In this document: positions 23,257 to 32,460 of the stretch, piece by piece
Layout of the letters: the number at the start of each line of letters is the position of its first letter
Position numbering within the stretch: the stretch's first letter is position 1
From: Dehalococcoidia bacterium
GTDB lineage: Bacteria > Chloroflexota > Dehalococcoidia > Tepidiformales > Tepidiformaceae
NCBI GenBank assembly: GCA_007118095.1
Contig: SKSF01000126.1
Coordinates: 1-33,664, forward strand
DNA: 33,664 nt
Direction of reading: 5' to 3'
Notes under the pieces: model-generated
Database searches by the model: none
Seen by the model: only the letters and a program-made list of their open reading frames with translations
Told to the model about the DNA's origin: nothing
Position numbers and translations under genes: made by a program

Positions 23257-25179
23257 TTGGAACGAATACTCGACCGGGTGAATGCTCCCGCCGACCTGCG
23301 CGGCCTGTCCGAGGAGGATCTGAAACAGCTCTGTGCAGAGATTCGCGAGTTCCTCGTGAACACTGTCGATGGGATTGGCGGCGGCGGCCATCTCGCCTCG
23401 AACCTTGGCGTCGTCGAACTCACCGTAGCGCTCCACCGTGCCTTCGAGACGCCTCGCGACCAGATTATCTGGGACGTCAGCCACCAGGCCTACGTCCACA
23501 AGATGCTTACCGGCCGAAAGGATGGCCTCGCCGCCATACGTCAATATGGCGGCCTCTCTGGCTTTGCCGACCGCCAGGAAAGCCCCCATGACGCTTTCGG
23601 TGCCGGTCATGCTGGCACGGCCATCTCGGCCGGCGCCGGCATGGCTACGGCTCGCGACCTCGCCGGCGACGAATTCGATGTCATCGCGGTTGTCGGGGAC
23701 GGCGCTATGACCGCCGGGATGGCCCTCGAAGGCATGAACCACGTGGGCCACATGGGGACGCGCATGCTTGTTGTCTTGAACGACAATGCGATGTCCATTT
23801 CGCCGAACGTCGGCGCGCTCAGCCGCAACGTTAACAAGCTACGCCTCGAACCCCTCTACCGTAACGCCAAGCGCGACTTCGGCAGCTTCGTCGAACATCT
23901 CCCGCTCGGGAAACATGTGTGGGATGGCGCGAAGCGCGTTAAGGCCAGTTTCCGGGAGCTAATGGTCCACGCCAGCTTCTGGGAGCAGTTTGGCTTCGAG
24001 TACTTTGGTCCCATTGATGGTCACAACCTCCACGAGGTCGAATCCGCACTCCATGCGATAAAACAGGTCGAAGGGCGACCCGCGCTCCTTCACTTGCTTA
24101 CCGAAAAAGGACATGGCATCCCCGAGGCGGCCGCCGATCCCATCAAGAGCCACAGCGGTACTTTCTGGCTCAAGACACCGGCGGACCCATCAGTGCCTCC
24201 GCCTCCACCGACGTATAGCAAGGTGTTCGCAGACGCCTGCCAGGAGCTCATTGAACACGACGACCGGGTGGTCGCGATCACAGCTGCCATGCTCGAAGGG
24301 ACCGGTCTCGCTCCCGTTCACAAGCAACACCCCGACCGCGTCATTGATGTGGGTATCGCGGAACAGCACGCGGTCACGTTCGCGGCCGGGCTAGCGACGC
24401 AGGGTATGCGGCCCATCGCATCCATCTACTCGACCTTCCTCCAGCGAGGATATGACTCCGTGGTCCACGATGTGGTGGTGCAGAACCTGCCTGTTGTGTT
24501 CGCGCTTGACCGTGCGGGCTTTGTGGGCGACGACGGCAAGACCCACCAGGGCTTCATCGACACGAGCTACCTGCGCTGCCTGCCCAACATGGTGGTCAGC
24601 GCACCAAGAGACGAGGCAGAGCTTCGGGACTTGCTCTACACTGGGGTGCTGCATGATGGGCCGTTCTCGGTCCGCTATCCACGGGGCGCGGGCCCGGGCG
24701 CCCCGACTGACCAGCCGATGAAGCAGCTAAAGATCGGCGAGAGCGAGGTGCTGCGCAAGGGTGACGATGTAGCCTTGCTGGGTTTTGGCGCCACCGTGAC
24801 ACAGTGCTCCGGCGCAGCTGACATCCTCGCAGACATTGGCGTCAAGGCAACGGTCGTCAACGCCAGGTTCGCAAAGCCGCTCGACGAAGAGCTGATCCTT
24901 CGCCTTGCCAGGCAGACCGGCGGGATCATTACTGCCGAGGAAAATGTGCGCGCTGGCGGCTTCGGTGAGGGCGTCCTGACGCTCCTCGCGGATCATGGCC
25001 TGGCTGATCGCTTTCTCGGGGCGCTCGCGATGCCCGACCACATAGTCGACCATGGGCCTCAATCAACATACCGTGCGCTCTACGGCCTCGATGCGTCCGG
25101 CATCGCCGCGAGGGTCCAGGAGCACCTCGAAGCCGACCAGGTTTCCCGGACCGAGCCATCGCTCGGCACGCCTGCCTGA
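23257..25179 (+). CDS. dxs: 1-deoxy-D-xylulose-5-phosphate synthase DXS
   Basis: This thiamine-diphosphate enzyme condenses pyruvate and glyceraldehyde-3-phosphate to start the MEP pathway. From TTG 23257 it has 640 residues, the normal length, beginning with ERILDRVNAPADLRGLSEEDL like other DXS proteins. Markers are HLASNLGVVELTVAL, WDVSHQAYVHKMLTGR, GDGAMTAGMALEGMNH (GDG about 147-149, the ThDP/Mg site) and NDNAMSISPNVG. The second half has IDVGIAEQHAVTFAAGLA and DRAGFVGDDGKTHQG, followed by a transketolase C-terminal domain. The prenyl synthase gene follows after 8 bases, so the two probably form an isoprenoid operon. IspG of the same pathway is at the left end of the window. Confidence 0.97.
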   Translation: MERILDRVNAPADLRGLSEEDLKQLCAEIREFLVNTVDGIGGGGHLASNLGVVELTVALHRAFETPRDQIIWDVSHQAYVHKMLTGRKDGLAAIRQYGGLSGFADRQESPHDAFGAGHAGTAISAGAGMATARDLAGDEFDVIAVVGDGAMTAGMALEGMNHVGHMGTRMLVVLNDNAMSISPNVGALSRNVNKLRLEPLYRNAKRDFGSFVEHLPLGKHVWDGAKRVKASFRELMVHASFWEQFGFEYFGPIDGHNLHEVESALHAIKQVEGRPALLHLLTEKGHGIPEAAADPIKSHSGTFWLKTPADPSVPPPPPTYSKVFADACQELIEHDDRVVAITAAMLEGTGLAPVHKQHPDRVIDVGIAEQHAVTFAAGLATQGMRPIASIYSTFLQRGYDSVVHDVVVQNLPVVFALDRAGFVGDDGKTHQGFIDTSYLRCLPNMVVSAPRDEAELRDLLYTGVLHDGPFSVRYPRGAGPGAPTDQPMKQLKIGESEVLRKGDDVALLGFGATVTQCSGAADILADIGVKATVVNARFAKPLDEELILRLARQTGGIITAEENVRAGGFGEGVLTLLADHGLADRFLGALAMPDHIVDHGPQSTYRALYGLDASGIAARVQEHLEADQVSRTEPSLGTPA

Positions 25180-25187
25180 GCGCCCAG

Positions 25188-26213
25188 GTGAGGCCAATTG
25201 TGGACGAGCACCCGGACCTCCCGCCCGTACTCACCCGGAATTTGGAAGCCATCGACATGGCACTGCGCGCCTATATCGGGGACGACTCGACCGAACTCGA
25301 TGCTGCAGCCCGCTATGCGCTTGGCTGGGAAGATAGCGGCGGTGTGCCAAGCACGCCTGGCGCCAAGCGCATACGTCCAGCACTATGTCTATTTGCAGCG
25401 GAATGCTGCGGGAACGACGTGACGGTCGCACTCCCGGGCGCCGTCGCGCTCGAATTGATCCACAACTTCTCGCTCGTCCATGACGACATCCAGGATCGCG
25501 ACCAGGAGCGCCACAGCCGACCAACCCTCTGGGTGCGCCTGGGCGAGGCACAGGCGATCAATGCCGGCGACTTCCTGTTCACCTCGGCGGTGCGTTCACT
25601 CGCGACCGCATCCGCGATCCCGGACGCGCAGCGCACACGCGCACTCGATTCACTCACATCCGCGACCACGCGCATGATCCGTGGTCAGTGGATGGACCTG
25701 CGCTTCGAGACGGCGCCGCCACGGGACGAGAACGAGTACTTTTCGATGGTCGCCGGCAAGACCGGGGCACTCCTCGGCGCGTCAGTCGCCGTAGGCGCGA
25801 TCCTGGGTGGCGCATCCGACGAGGATGCCGCCACCTTCCGCCGCTGGGGTGAAGCACTGGGGCTCGCGTTCCAGGCACACGACGACATCCTCGGCGCATG
25901 GGGCAACTCGGCAGTAACCGGTAAATCAAACACCAGCGACATCGCCCGCAAGAAGCGGTCACTTCCGATCATCATCGCAATGCAAGACGAGGCCGCCCGC
26001 CAGGTCATCGAACGCGAGTACGCCGACGATGAACCGGACGTCTCGGCGGTTATGGCCGCACTGGAGTCATCAGGTGCGCGGGCACGGACAGAGGCGATTG
26101 CCGCGGAGTACGCGGAGCGGGCACGCGAGCTGGTCGCCACGGTGCCTGCATCACCGGGACACCGTGACGAGCTCGCTGAAGTTACACATTACGTCGTGAA
26201 CCGGACCCGATAG
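25188..26213 (+). CDS. Polyprenyl (geranylgeranyl-type) diphosphate synthase
   Basis: This enzyme elongates isoprenoid diphosphates by adding isopentenyl diphosphate. The 341-residue protein has the GAKRIRPALCL block. The first Asp-rich motif is HDDIQDRD (D99, D100, D103) and the second is HDDILGAWG (D232, D233, with Gly at the last Asp position). That second form occurs in several bacterial GGPP-type synthases. K(T)GALLGASVAVG also fits the family. Product chain length cannot be read securely; residues before the first motif are Asn-Phe-Ser-Leu-Val. The start is GTG, 8 bases after dxs, with a weak ribosome site, so translation may depend on dxs. It converges on gltD with six bases between the stops. 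Confidence 0.92.
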   Translation: MRPIVDEHPDLPPVLTRNLEAIDMALRAYIGDDSTELDAAARYALGWEDSGGVPSTPGAKRIRPALCLFAAECCGNDVTVALPGAVALELIHNFSLVHDDIQDRDQERHSRPTLWVRLGEAQAINAGDFLFTSAVRSLATASAIPDAQRTRALDSLTSATTRMIRGQWMDLRFETAPPRDENEYFSMVAGKTGALLGASVAVGAILGGASDEDAATFRRWGEALGLAFQAHDDILGAWGNSAVTGKSNTSDIARKKRSLPIIIAMQDEAARQVIEREYADDEPDVSAVMAALESSGARARTEAIAAEYAERARELVATVPASPGHRDELAEVTHYVVNRTR

Positions 26214-26219
26214 ACCGGT

Positions 26220-27653
26220 TTACGGCAGCTTCGTTTCGCCCATCAGGTACTTGTCCATACCCTTCGCCGCCTCACGGCCTTCGGCGATTGCCCAGACGAT
26301 GAGGGACTGGCCACGCGTCATGTCCCCGGCTGTAAAGATGCCCGGGACGGTCGTCATCTTGTGCTCGTCGCCTTTGACGTTGCCACGGTCAGTGAGTTCG
26401 ATGCCGAGCTGGTCAATGAGCCCACCTTTCTCGGGTCCGACAAAGCCCATTGCCAGGAGGAGCAGGTCGACGTCCTGGGTGAACTCGCTCCCTGCGACCT
26501 CGCGCATCTCCATCCGGCCGTCCACGCGTTCGAATTCGACACGGATGCCATGCAGATGCTTAAGCTTCCCATTCTCCCCGGAGAGGCTCTTGGTGAGGAT
26601 GGAATAGTCACGTTCGCCACCCTCTTCATGCGCCGAAGAGACACGATAGATGTTCGGCCACATAGGCCACGGCGTGTCTTCGGGACGCTCCTCGGGAGGC
26701 TTGGGCAGCAGCTCGTACTGGTAGACGTGCTTTGCCCCCTGTCTATGTGCTGTGCCAAGGCAGTCGGCACCGGTGTCGCCGCCGCCGAGAATGATCACGT
26801 TCTTGTCTTTGGCGCTGATGAATTCTTCGTCCGGAACCTCCTCGCCCGCAACGTGGCGGTTCTGAAGGGTGAGATACTCCATCGCAAAATGCACGCCGTC
26901 CAGCTCCCGTCCGGGGACGGTAAGGTCGCGCGGCTGAGTCGAGCCCCCGGCAAGACAGATCGCATCAAATTCGGAGTGGAGCTCCTTTGCATCGACATCA
27001 AAACCGATGTTAGCGCCCGGGCGAAAAGTAACGCCTTCGCCTTCCATCTGCTCCATCCGCCGGTCGATGTGGTACTTGCGCATCTTGAAGTCAGGGATGC
27101 CGTAGCGAAGCAAGCCCCCGATTTGGTCTGCGCGTTCGAACACCGTGACGTCATGCCCGGCGCGTGCGAGCTGCTGTGCACAGGCCAGCCCTGCCGGACC
27201 GGAACCCACTACAGCCACGCGCTTGCCGGTCTTCACTGCCGGCGGGGCTGGCTTCACCCAACCTTCCTCCCAGGCGCGGTCGATGATCTCGACCTCGATC
27301 TGCTTGATCGTCACCGGGTCGTCGTTGATTCCCAGGACACACGCGGCCTCGCACGGAGCCGGGCAAAGCCGGCCGGTGAACTCGGGGAAGTTGTTCGTCG
27401 CGTGCAGACGTTCGATCGCGTCTTGCCAGTGTTCGTGCCACACCAGGTCATTCCAATCGGGGATGATGTTCCCGAGCGGGCAGCCCTGATGGCAGAACGG
27501 GATGCCGCAGTCCATGCAGCGTGCGGCCTGCGCCTTGAGCTGCGACGGTGGGAAATCTTCGTAGACTTCCAGCCAGTCGTGGACACGTTCTTCAACGGGG
27601 CGGCGCCTTGGCAGCTCCCGCTTGTATTCCATGAATCCGGTTGGTTTAGCCAC
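26220..27653 (-). CDS. gltD: Glutamate synthase small subunit GltD
   Basis: GltD is the FAD- and NAD(P)H-binding subunit that feeds electrons to GltB. The 477-residue protein has N-terminal Fe-S cysteines ([17 protein letters not shown] and CPAPCEAAC). The first dinucleotide fold is [21 protein letters not shown]. The second is [22 protein letters not shown], for NADPH. The C-terminal FAD motif is [22 protein letters not shown]. It starts with GTG inside gltB, overlapping its end by 8 bases (GTGGCTAA), so the two are coupled. Confidence 0.97.
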   Translation of the reverse strand: MAKPTGFMEYKRELPRRRPVEERVHDWLEVYEDFPPSQLKAQAARCMDCGIPFCHQGCPLGNIIPDWNDLVWHEHWQDAIERLHATNNFPEFTGRLCPAPCEAACVLGINDDPVTIKQIEVEIIDRAWEEGWVKPAPPAVKTGKRVAVVGSGPAGLACAQQLARAGHDVTVFERADQIGGLLRYGIPDFKMRKYHIDRRMEQMEGEGVTFRPGANIGFDVDAKELHSEFDAICLAGGSTQPRDLTVPGRELDGVHFAMEYLTLQNRHVAGEEVPDEEFISAKDKNVIILGGGDTGADCLGTAHRQGAKHVYQYELLPKPPEERPEDTPWPMWPNIYRVSSAHEEGGERDYSILTKSLSGENGKLKHLHGIRVEFERVDGRMEMREVAGSEFTQDVDLLLLAMGFVGPEKGGLIDQLGIELTDRGNVKGDEHKMTTVPGIFTAGDMTRGQSLIVWAIAEGREAAKGMDKYLMGETKLP

Positions 27654-30600
27654 CCGTTGCCCCCACAGTGTCAGAAGTCTCTTCTACCTGGCGCCGCTGC
27701 TCCTCAAGTACCCGCTTGTAGTCACGCGGCATCACTTTTACGAACCGGCCGACGACGTTCTCCCACGAATCCAGCATGCCCTGGGCGACTGTGCTCGCCG
27801 TATATTCCACGTGGCGCTCCAGCAGCCCGCGGACCAGCTCGATGTCTTCAGTGTCGTCCAGGTCTTCGAGGTCGATCATGCCCATGTTGCATCGATCCGC
27901 GAAGGTGCCGTCCGCGTCATACACATACGCCACGCCACCGCTCATCCCTGCGCCGAAGTTGCGCCCGGTGCGGCCGATTATGACCACCCGGCCACCAGTC
28001 ATGTACTCACAACCGTGATCTCCGGTCCCTTCGACGACCGCAACCGCGCCACTATTGCGCACCGCGAAGCGCTCGCCGGCACGTCCCCGTGCGAAGAGAG
28101 CGCCGCTGGTCGCGCCATAGAGCGCCACATTCCCGATGACGATGTTTTCTTCGGGGACAAACGCCGAGTTCTCATGCGGGTAGACCACAAGCTTGCCGCC
28201 TGACAGGCCTTTGCCGCAGTAGTCGTTCGCATCACCACGCAACCGCATCGTGACTCCCGGTGGCACAAACGCGCCGAAGCTCTGCCCGGCCGAGCCATCG
28301 AAAGCAATATCGATCGTGTCATCCGGGAGCCCGTTGAATCCGTACCGGCGAGTCAGCTCGCTGCCGAGCATGGTTCCCACGGTCCGGTTCACGTTGCGGA
28401 TTGCGAGCGAAAGCTGCACGGCTTCCCCGTTCTGCAGCGCCCCCGAGGAACGCCTGATCAGCTCGTTGTCGAGTGCGACCTCAATGCCGTGGTCCTGTTC
28501 CACCACCTTGCGGCGCGGGACATCCGCCGGCATCTCCGGGTCGTAGAGGATAGCCGAAAGGTCGACACCCTGTGCCTTCCAGTGGTCCACCGCACGGCGC
28601 GAATCCATCAGGTCCACGCGGCCGATGACCTCGTCCAGCGTCCGGTAACCAAGCTCGGCGAGCAGCTCGCGCACTTCTTCGGCCACGAACTTAAAGAAGT
28701 TGACCACGTGGTCCGCCTGGCCGGCGAACTTCTCGCGAAGCTCCGGGTTCTGCGTTGCGATCCCGACCGGGCACGTATCCAGGTGGCAGACGCGCATCAT
28801 GATGCAGCCCATCACCACCAATGGCGCGGTCGAGAAGCCGTATTCTTCTGCGCCGAGTAACGCAGCGACCATCACGTCGCGCCCGGTCTTCATTTGCCCG
28901 TCGGTCTGGACAATGATGCGGTCCCGCAGCTTGTTCATCACCAGCGTCTGCTGCGTCTCTGCCAGGCCGAGCTCCCAGGGGATCCCGGCGTGCTTCAGCG
29001 ACGTCAACGGGCTGGCGCCTGTGCCGCCGTCGTAACCGCTGATGAGGACCACGTCCGACTTCGCTTTCGCGACCCCGGCGGCCACCGTCCCGACGCCAAT
29101 CTCCGCCACGAGCTTCACGCTGATGCGCGCCCGCGGGTTCGAGTTCTTCAGGTCGTGGATAAGCTGCGCGAGGTCCTCGATCGAATATATATCGTGATGC
29201 GGCGGCGGACTGATGAGCGCTACGCCCGGCGTCGAATGGCGCACGTCCGCAATCCACTGCCAGACCTTGTGCCCCGGGAGCTGGCCACCCTCACCGGGCT
29301 TGGCCCCCTGTGCCATCTTGATCTGCAGCTCATCGGCGTTCACCAGGTATTCACTGGTCACGCCAAAGCGCCCCGATGCCACCTGTTTGATGGAGCTCCG
29401 CCGCGAATCTCCGTTCGGGTCGGGCTTGTAGCGGCGCGGGTCTTCGCCGCCCTCGCCGGTGTTGCTGCGCGCACCGAGCCGGTTCATGGCGATCGCCAGC
29501 GTCTCGTGCGCTTCCGCGCCGATGGATCCAAACGACATCGCGCCCGTAGCGAACCTTTTGAAGATGTTCTCAGCGGGTTCAACTTCCTCGATCGGAATTG
29601 GCTGCCGGTCGGACTTGAAGCGGAGCAGGCCACGCAACGTCGCCATCCGCTCGGCCTGGTCATTTACGAGCTGCGTGTACTCGCGGAAGATTTCGTCCCG
29701 CTTTGTCCGGGTCGCATGCTGCAGGCGGAACACCGTTTCCGGGTTGAAGAGATGGTACTCCCCGTCACGGCGCCACTGGTACTGGCCGCCCCAGTCCAGC
29801 GAATCAAGCCCACCGTCACGCCTCGGGTAGGCGCGGCCATGGTGTGTAAGCGTCTCTGCACCCACCTCGTGGATGCCGACACCGCCGATGCGCGAGACCG
29901 TGTGCGTGAAGTAGCGGTCGACAAACGTCTCCGCCAGTCCGATCGCCTCGAAGATCTGCGCACCCCGGTAGCTCTGAACCGTGGAGATGCCCATCTTCGA
30001 CATCACCTTCACGACGCCCTTCTGCGTCGCCTTCAGGAAGTTCGCGATTGCCTTGTCGACGTCGAGTCCCTCGGCGAGCATGCCCTCGGCGTGCATCCCT
30101 TTGAGGGTTTCTATTGCCAGATACGGGTTGACCGCGTCAGCGCCATAGCCGAGCAGCAGGGACAAGTGATGAACCTCGCGGGCATCACCACTTTCGATCA
30201 CGAGCCCCACGTGTGTCCGGCGCTTCTCACGCACCAGGTGGTGGTGGAGTCCCGCAACCGCCAGTAGCGAGGGGATGGGCGCGTGCTCCGAGTCCACACC
30301 ACGGTCCGACAGCATCAGCAGCTTTGCGCCGTTCTTCATCGCACGATCGGCACGAGCATAGAGGTCCTCCATTGCCGATTCCAGACCGGCAGGCCCCGCC
30401 TTCGCCGGGAACAGGGTGCTGAGCACCTCCGGCTTCAGGGCAGGCTCCTTGATCGCCTTGATACCCGCCATTTCGTTGTTTGAAAGGAACGGCGAGTTCA
30501 GCTTAAGGTTCCGGATGTCGTGTAGCCCTTCGTCGAGCAGGTTCCCCTTGGGCCCAACCAGCGTCGCGACGGAGGTCACCAGCTCTTCGCGGATCGCGTC

Positions 30601-32196
30601 GAGTGGCGGGTTGGTCACCTGCGCGAAGAGCTGCTTGAAGTAGTTGTAGAGTGGCTGCGGCCGGTCCGAAAGCACTGCCAGTGGCGTGTCGGTACCCATC
30701 GACCCGACAGCCTCTTCGCCGTTATTCGCCATCGGCCCGACGTGGTACTTCTGATCCTCCACCGTGTATCCGAACGCAATCTGCTGCTTCAGCAACTCGT
30801 GTGCGTCCATCGCCGGCGCTTCGTCGCCGCCGGGAAGCTCGTCAAGGGTGAGCAGGTGGTTCTTCACCCAATCGCCATAAGGCTGCGCCTTGCACAGGTC
30901 GTCCTTCAACTCTTCATCGTCAATGATGCGGCCTTCTTCCATGCTCACAAGGAACATGCGGCCCGGCTCCAGTCGGCCCTTCTTGAGGATCCGGTCCGGT
31001 TCGATGGGGAGCACCCCCACTTCGGACGCCATGATGACCTGGTCATCCTTGGTCACGTAGTATCGCGACGGCCGCAGGCCGTTCCGGTCGAGGACCGCGC
31101 CGATGTCCTTCCCGTCGGTGAACGCAACCGAGGCGGGGCCGTCCCAGGGCTCCATGAGCGCACTGTGGTACTCGTAAAAGTCCTTCTTCTCGTCGCTCAT
31201 CGACTCGTGGTTTCCCCACGCTTCCGGGACGAGCATCATCATCGAGTGCGCGACTGACCGCCCCGACAGCGCCAAGAGCTCCACAGCATTGTCGAGAATC
31301 GCCGTGTCACTGCCGCTTTCCCGGACGACGGGAATGATCTTGTTGACGTCGCTGTATCGCGATGAGGCGAACATGCCTTCGCGGGCGGTCATCCAGTTAA
31401 TGTTGCCGCGCAGCGTATTGATCTCGCCGTTATGCGCGATGAGGCGGTACGGGTGTGCCCGGTCCCAGCTCGGGAAGGTGTTCGTGCTGAAGCGCGAATG
31501 AAACATCGCGAACGATGCGATCATCCGCGGATTCGAAAGGTCCGGGAAGTAATCGATGAGCTGGTTCGCCGTCAGCATCCCTTTGTAAACGATGGTGCGG
31601 CTGGAAAGACTGGCGAAGTAGAAATACTCTTCGTCCTTGATACCCCAGCGCGTGACCGCCTTCTCAAAGCGCTTACGGATGACATAGAGAACGCGCTCGA
31701 AGGCGTCATCGCTATCGATGTTCGCGCCGCGCGCGATGAACGCCTGGTGCATTGTCGGTTCGGATTCGAGCGCCGTCGCGCCGAGCGATGCATTGTCCGT
31801 CGGCACATCGCGCCAGCCCAGAAGGTGCTGACCCTCTTCCTCAACAATCGTGCTGAAGAGCGCCATTGCCTGCGAGCGGCTCCGTTGGTCGGGTGACGCG
31901 AACATCATGCCGACGCCGTATCGCCCCGGCTCCGGGAGACGCAATCCGAGAGGAGCAGATTCGTGCCGGAAGAATTCGTGCGGCATCTGCAACAGCAGCC
32001 CGGCGCCGTCACCAGTGTTCACTTCCGAACCCGACGCGCCCCGATGGTTCAGGTTCTGCAGCGCCGTGATCGCATCCTCGAGGAGCCGGTGCGAGCGCTG
32101 CCCTTTCAGGTTCACGATGAACCCGACACCACAGCTATCATGCTCAAACTGCGGACGGTATAAGCCCCGCGCGGCGGGTGCCTGCGATGCTTCCAT
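27646..32196 (-). CDS. gltB: Glutamate synthase large subunit GltB
   Basis: GltB converts 2-oxoglutarate and glutamine to two glutamates. The 1516-residue protein is full length. The N-terminal amidotransferase domain has its catalytic Cys at 22 ([11 protein letters not shown]), normally exposed by removal of a short propeptide. A central domain follows, then the FMN/Fe-S synthase domain with [32 protein letters not shown] and the [3Fe-4S] site [19 protein letters not shown]. The C-terminal beta-helix has GGxxxV/I repeats ([32 protein letters not shown]). It is preceded by a structured leader that appears to include its ribosome site. It is divergent from the aminotransferase gene at 32461. 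Confidence 0.98.
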   Translation of the reverse strand: MEASQAPAARGLYRPQFEHDSCGVGFIVNLKGQRSHRLLEDAITALQNLNHRGASGSEVNTGDGAGLLLQMPHEFFRHESAPLGLRLPEPGRYGVGMMFASPDQRSRSQAMALFSTIVEEEGQHLLGWRDVPTDNASLGATALESEPTMHQAFIARGANIDSDDAFERVLYVIRKRFEKAVTRWGIKDEEYFYFASLSSRTIVYKGMLTANQLIDYFPDLSNPRMIASFAMFHSRFSTNTFPSWDRAHPYRLIAHNGEINTLRGNINWMTAREGMFASSRYSDVNKIIPVVRESGSDTAILDNAVELLALSGRSVAHSMMMLVPEAWGNHESMSDEKKDFYEYHSALMEPWDGPASVAFTDGKDIGAVLDRNGLRPSRYYVTKDDQVIMASEVGVLPIEPDRILKKGRLEPGRMFLVSMEEGRIIDDEELKDDLCKAQPYGDWVKNHLLTLDELPGGDEAPAMDAHELLKQQIAFGYTVEDQKYHVGPMANNGEEAVGSMGTDTPLAVLSDRPQPLYNYFKQLFAQVTNPPLDAIREELVTSVATLVGPKGNLLDEGLHDIRNLKLNSPFLSNNEMAGIKAIKEPALKPEVLSTLFPAKAGPAGLESAMEDLYARADRAMKNGAKLLMLSDRGVDSEHAPIPSLLAVAGLHHHLVREKRRTHVGLVIESGDAREVHHLSLLLGYGADAVNPYLAIETLKGMHAEGMLAEGLDVDKAIANFLKATQKGVVKVMSKMGISTVQSYRGAQIFEAIGLAETFVDRYFTHTVSRIGGVGIHEVGAETLTHHGRAYPRRDGGLDSLDWGGQYQWRRDGEYHLFNPETVFRLQHATRTKRDEIFREYTQLVNDQAERMATLRGLLRFKSDRQPIPIEEVEPAENIFKRFATGAMSFGSIGAEAHETLAIAMNRLGARSNTGEGGEDPRRYKPDPNGDSRRSSIKQVASGRFGVTSEYLVNADELQIKMAQGAKPGEGGQLPGHKVWQWIADVRHSTPGVALISPPPHHDIYSIEDLAQLIHDLKNSNPRARISVKLVAEIGVGTVAAGVAKAKSDVVLISGYDGGTGASPLTSLKHAGIPWELGLAETQQTLVMNKLRDRIIVQTDGQMKTGRDVMVAALLGAEEYGFSTAPLVVMGCIMMRVCHLDTCPVGIATQNPELREKFAGQADHVVNFFKFVAEEVRELLAELGYRTLDEVIGRVDLMDSRRAVDHWKAQGVDLSAILYDPEMPADVPRRKVVEQDHGIEVALDNELIRRSSGALQNGEAVQLSLAIRNVNRTVGTMLGSELTRRYGFNGLPDDTIDIAFDGSAGQSFGAFVPPGVTMRLRGDANDYCGKGLSGGKLVVYPHENSAFVPEENIVIGNVALYGATSGALFARGRAGERFAVRNSGAVAVVEGTGDHGCEYMTGGRVVIIGRTGRNFGAGMSGGVAYVYDADGTFADRCNMGMIDLEDLDDTEDIELVRGLLERHVEYTASTVAQGMLDSWENVVGRFVKVMPRDYKRVLEEQRRQVEETSDTVGATGG

Positions 32197-32203
32197 TGGT
32201 GTC

Positions 32204-32274
32204 GTTCCCCACTTTGGCTACCTGAATTTCCCTCGCGCCGGGAAATACAAAGCCTTCGCAGGCCCGGAGTGAAC
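32204..32274 (-). promoter_or_regulatory. Candidate structured RNA leader of gltB
   Basis: The - strand leader can fold as a three-way junction. An outer stem GTTC/GAAC (32271-32274 with 32204-32207) encloses two hairpins. One is GCCT-GCGA-AGGC with a GNRA loop (32252-32263). The other has TTTG/CAAA (32248-32251 with 32213-32216) enclosing a perfect 7-bp stem ATTTCCC/GGGAAAT (32226-32246). The only Shine-Dalgarno-like run, GGGG (32207-32210), sits next to the outer stem, 10 bases before the ATG. I do not recognise a known riboswitch class, and it is not a match to the glutamine riboswitch core. Confidence 0.4.
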
Positions 32275-32295
32275 CCGCTTGTGAAATCCTTCCCA

Positions 32296-32325
32296 ATAAC
32301 AGGCGCGAGAGAGAATAGGGTTCAA
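32296..32325 (-). promoter_or_regulatory. Possible gltB promoter
   Basis: On the - strand TTGAAC (32320-32325) and TGTTAT (32296-32301) are 18 bases apart, each matching 4 of 6 of the consensus. Transcription would start near 32289, giving a leader of about 93 bases that contains the whole foldable region. Confidence 0.35.
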
Positions 32326-32421
32326 TATACCAGCGGATCTGCCCGCTTCGTGTGAAGAACAAATTAAGCATGCGATCCGGCGACGCTTCCCCGGCTCCAA
32401 CAGAAGTCCCATCTCCCGCGC

Positions 32422-32454
32422 TATACTCGCCCCCATCCTCTAAGCACTGCGGAG
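32422..32454 (+). promoter_or_regulatory. -10 box and ribosome site of the aminotransferase gene
   Basis: TATACT (32422-32427) is a 5/6 match to the -10 consensus, with no good -35. GGAG (32451-32454) lies six bases before the ATG at 32461. The rest of the 264-base divergent region holds the gltB leader and nothing else recognised. Confidence 0.45.
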
Positions 32455-32460
32455 CACCCC

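Noticed and set aside
26361-27983. 540-codon open frame on + over gltD/gltB
   Set aside because: It is antisense to two clear Fe-S/flavin enzymes and has no recognisable domain.
28894-30267. 457-codon open frame on + inside gltB
   Set aside because: It is antisense to the conserved FMN/Fe-S domain of GltB, so it is treated as a shadow frame.
32201-32280. Known glutamine riboswitch (glnA or downstream-peptide type) before gltB
   Set aside because: GTTCA and GGAAC-like pieces occur, but the conserved GGACGGAAGTAGG core is missing.
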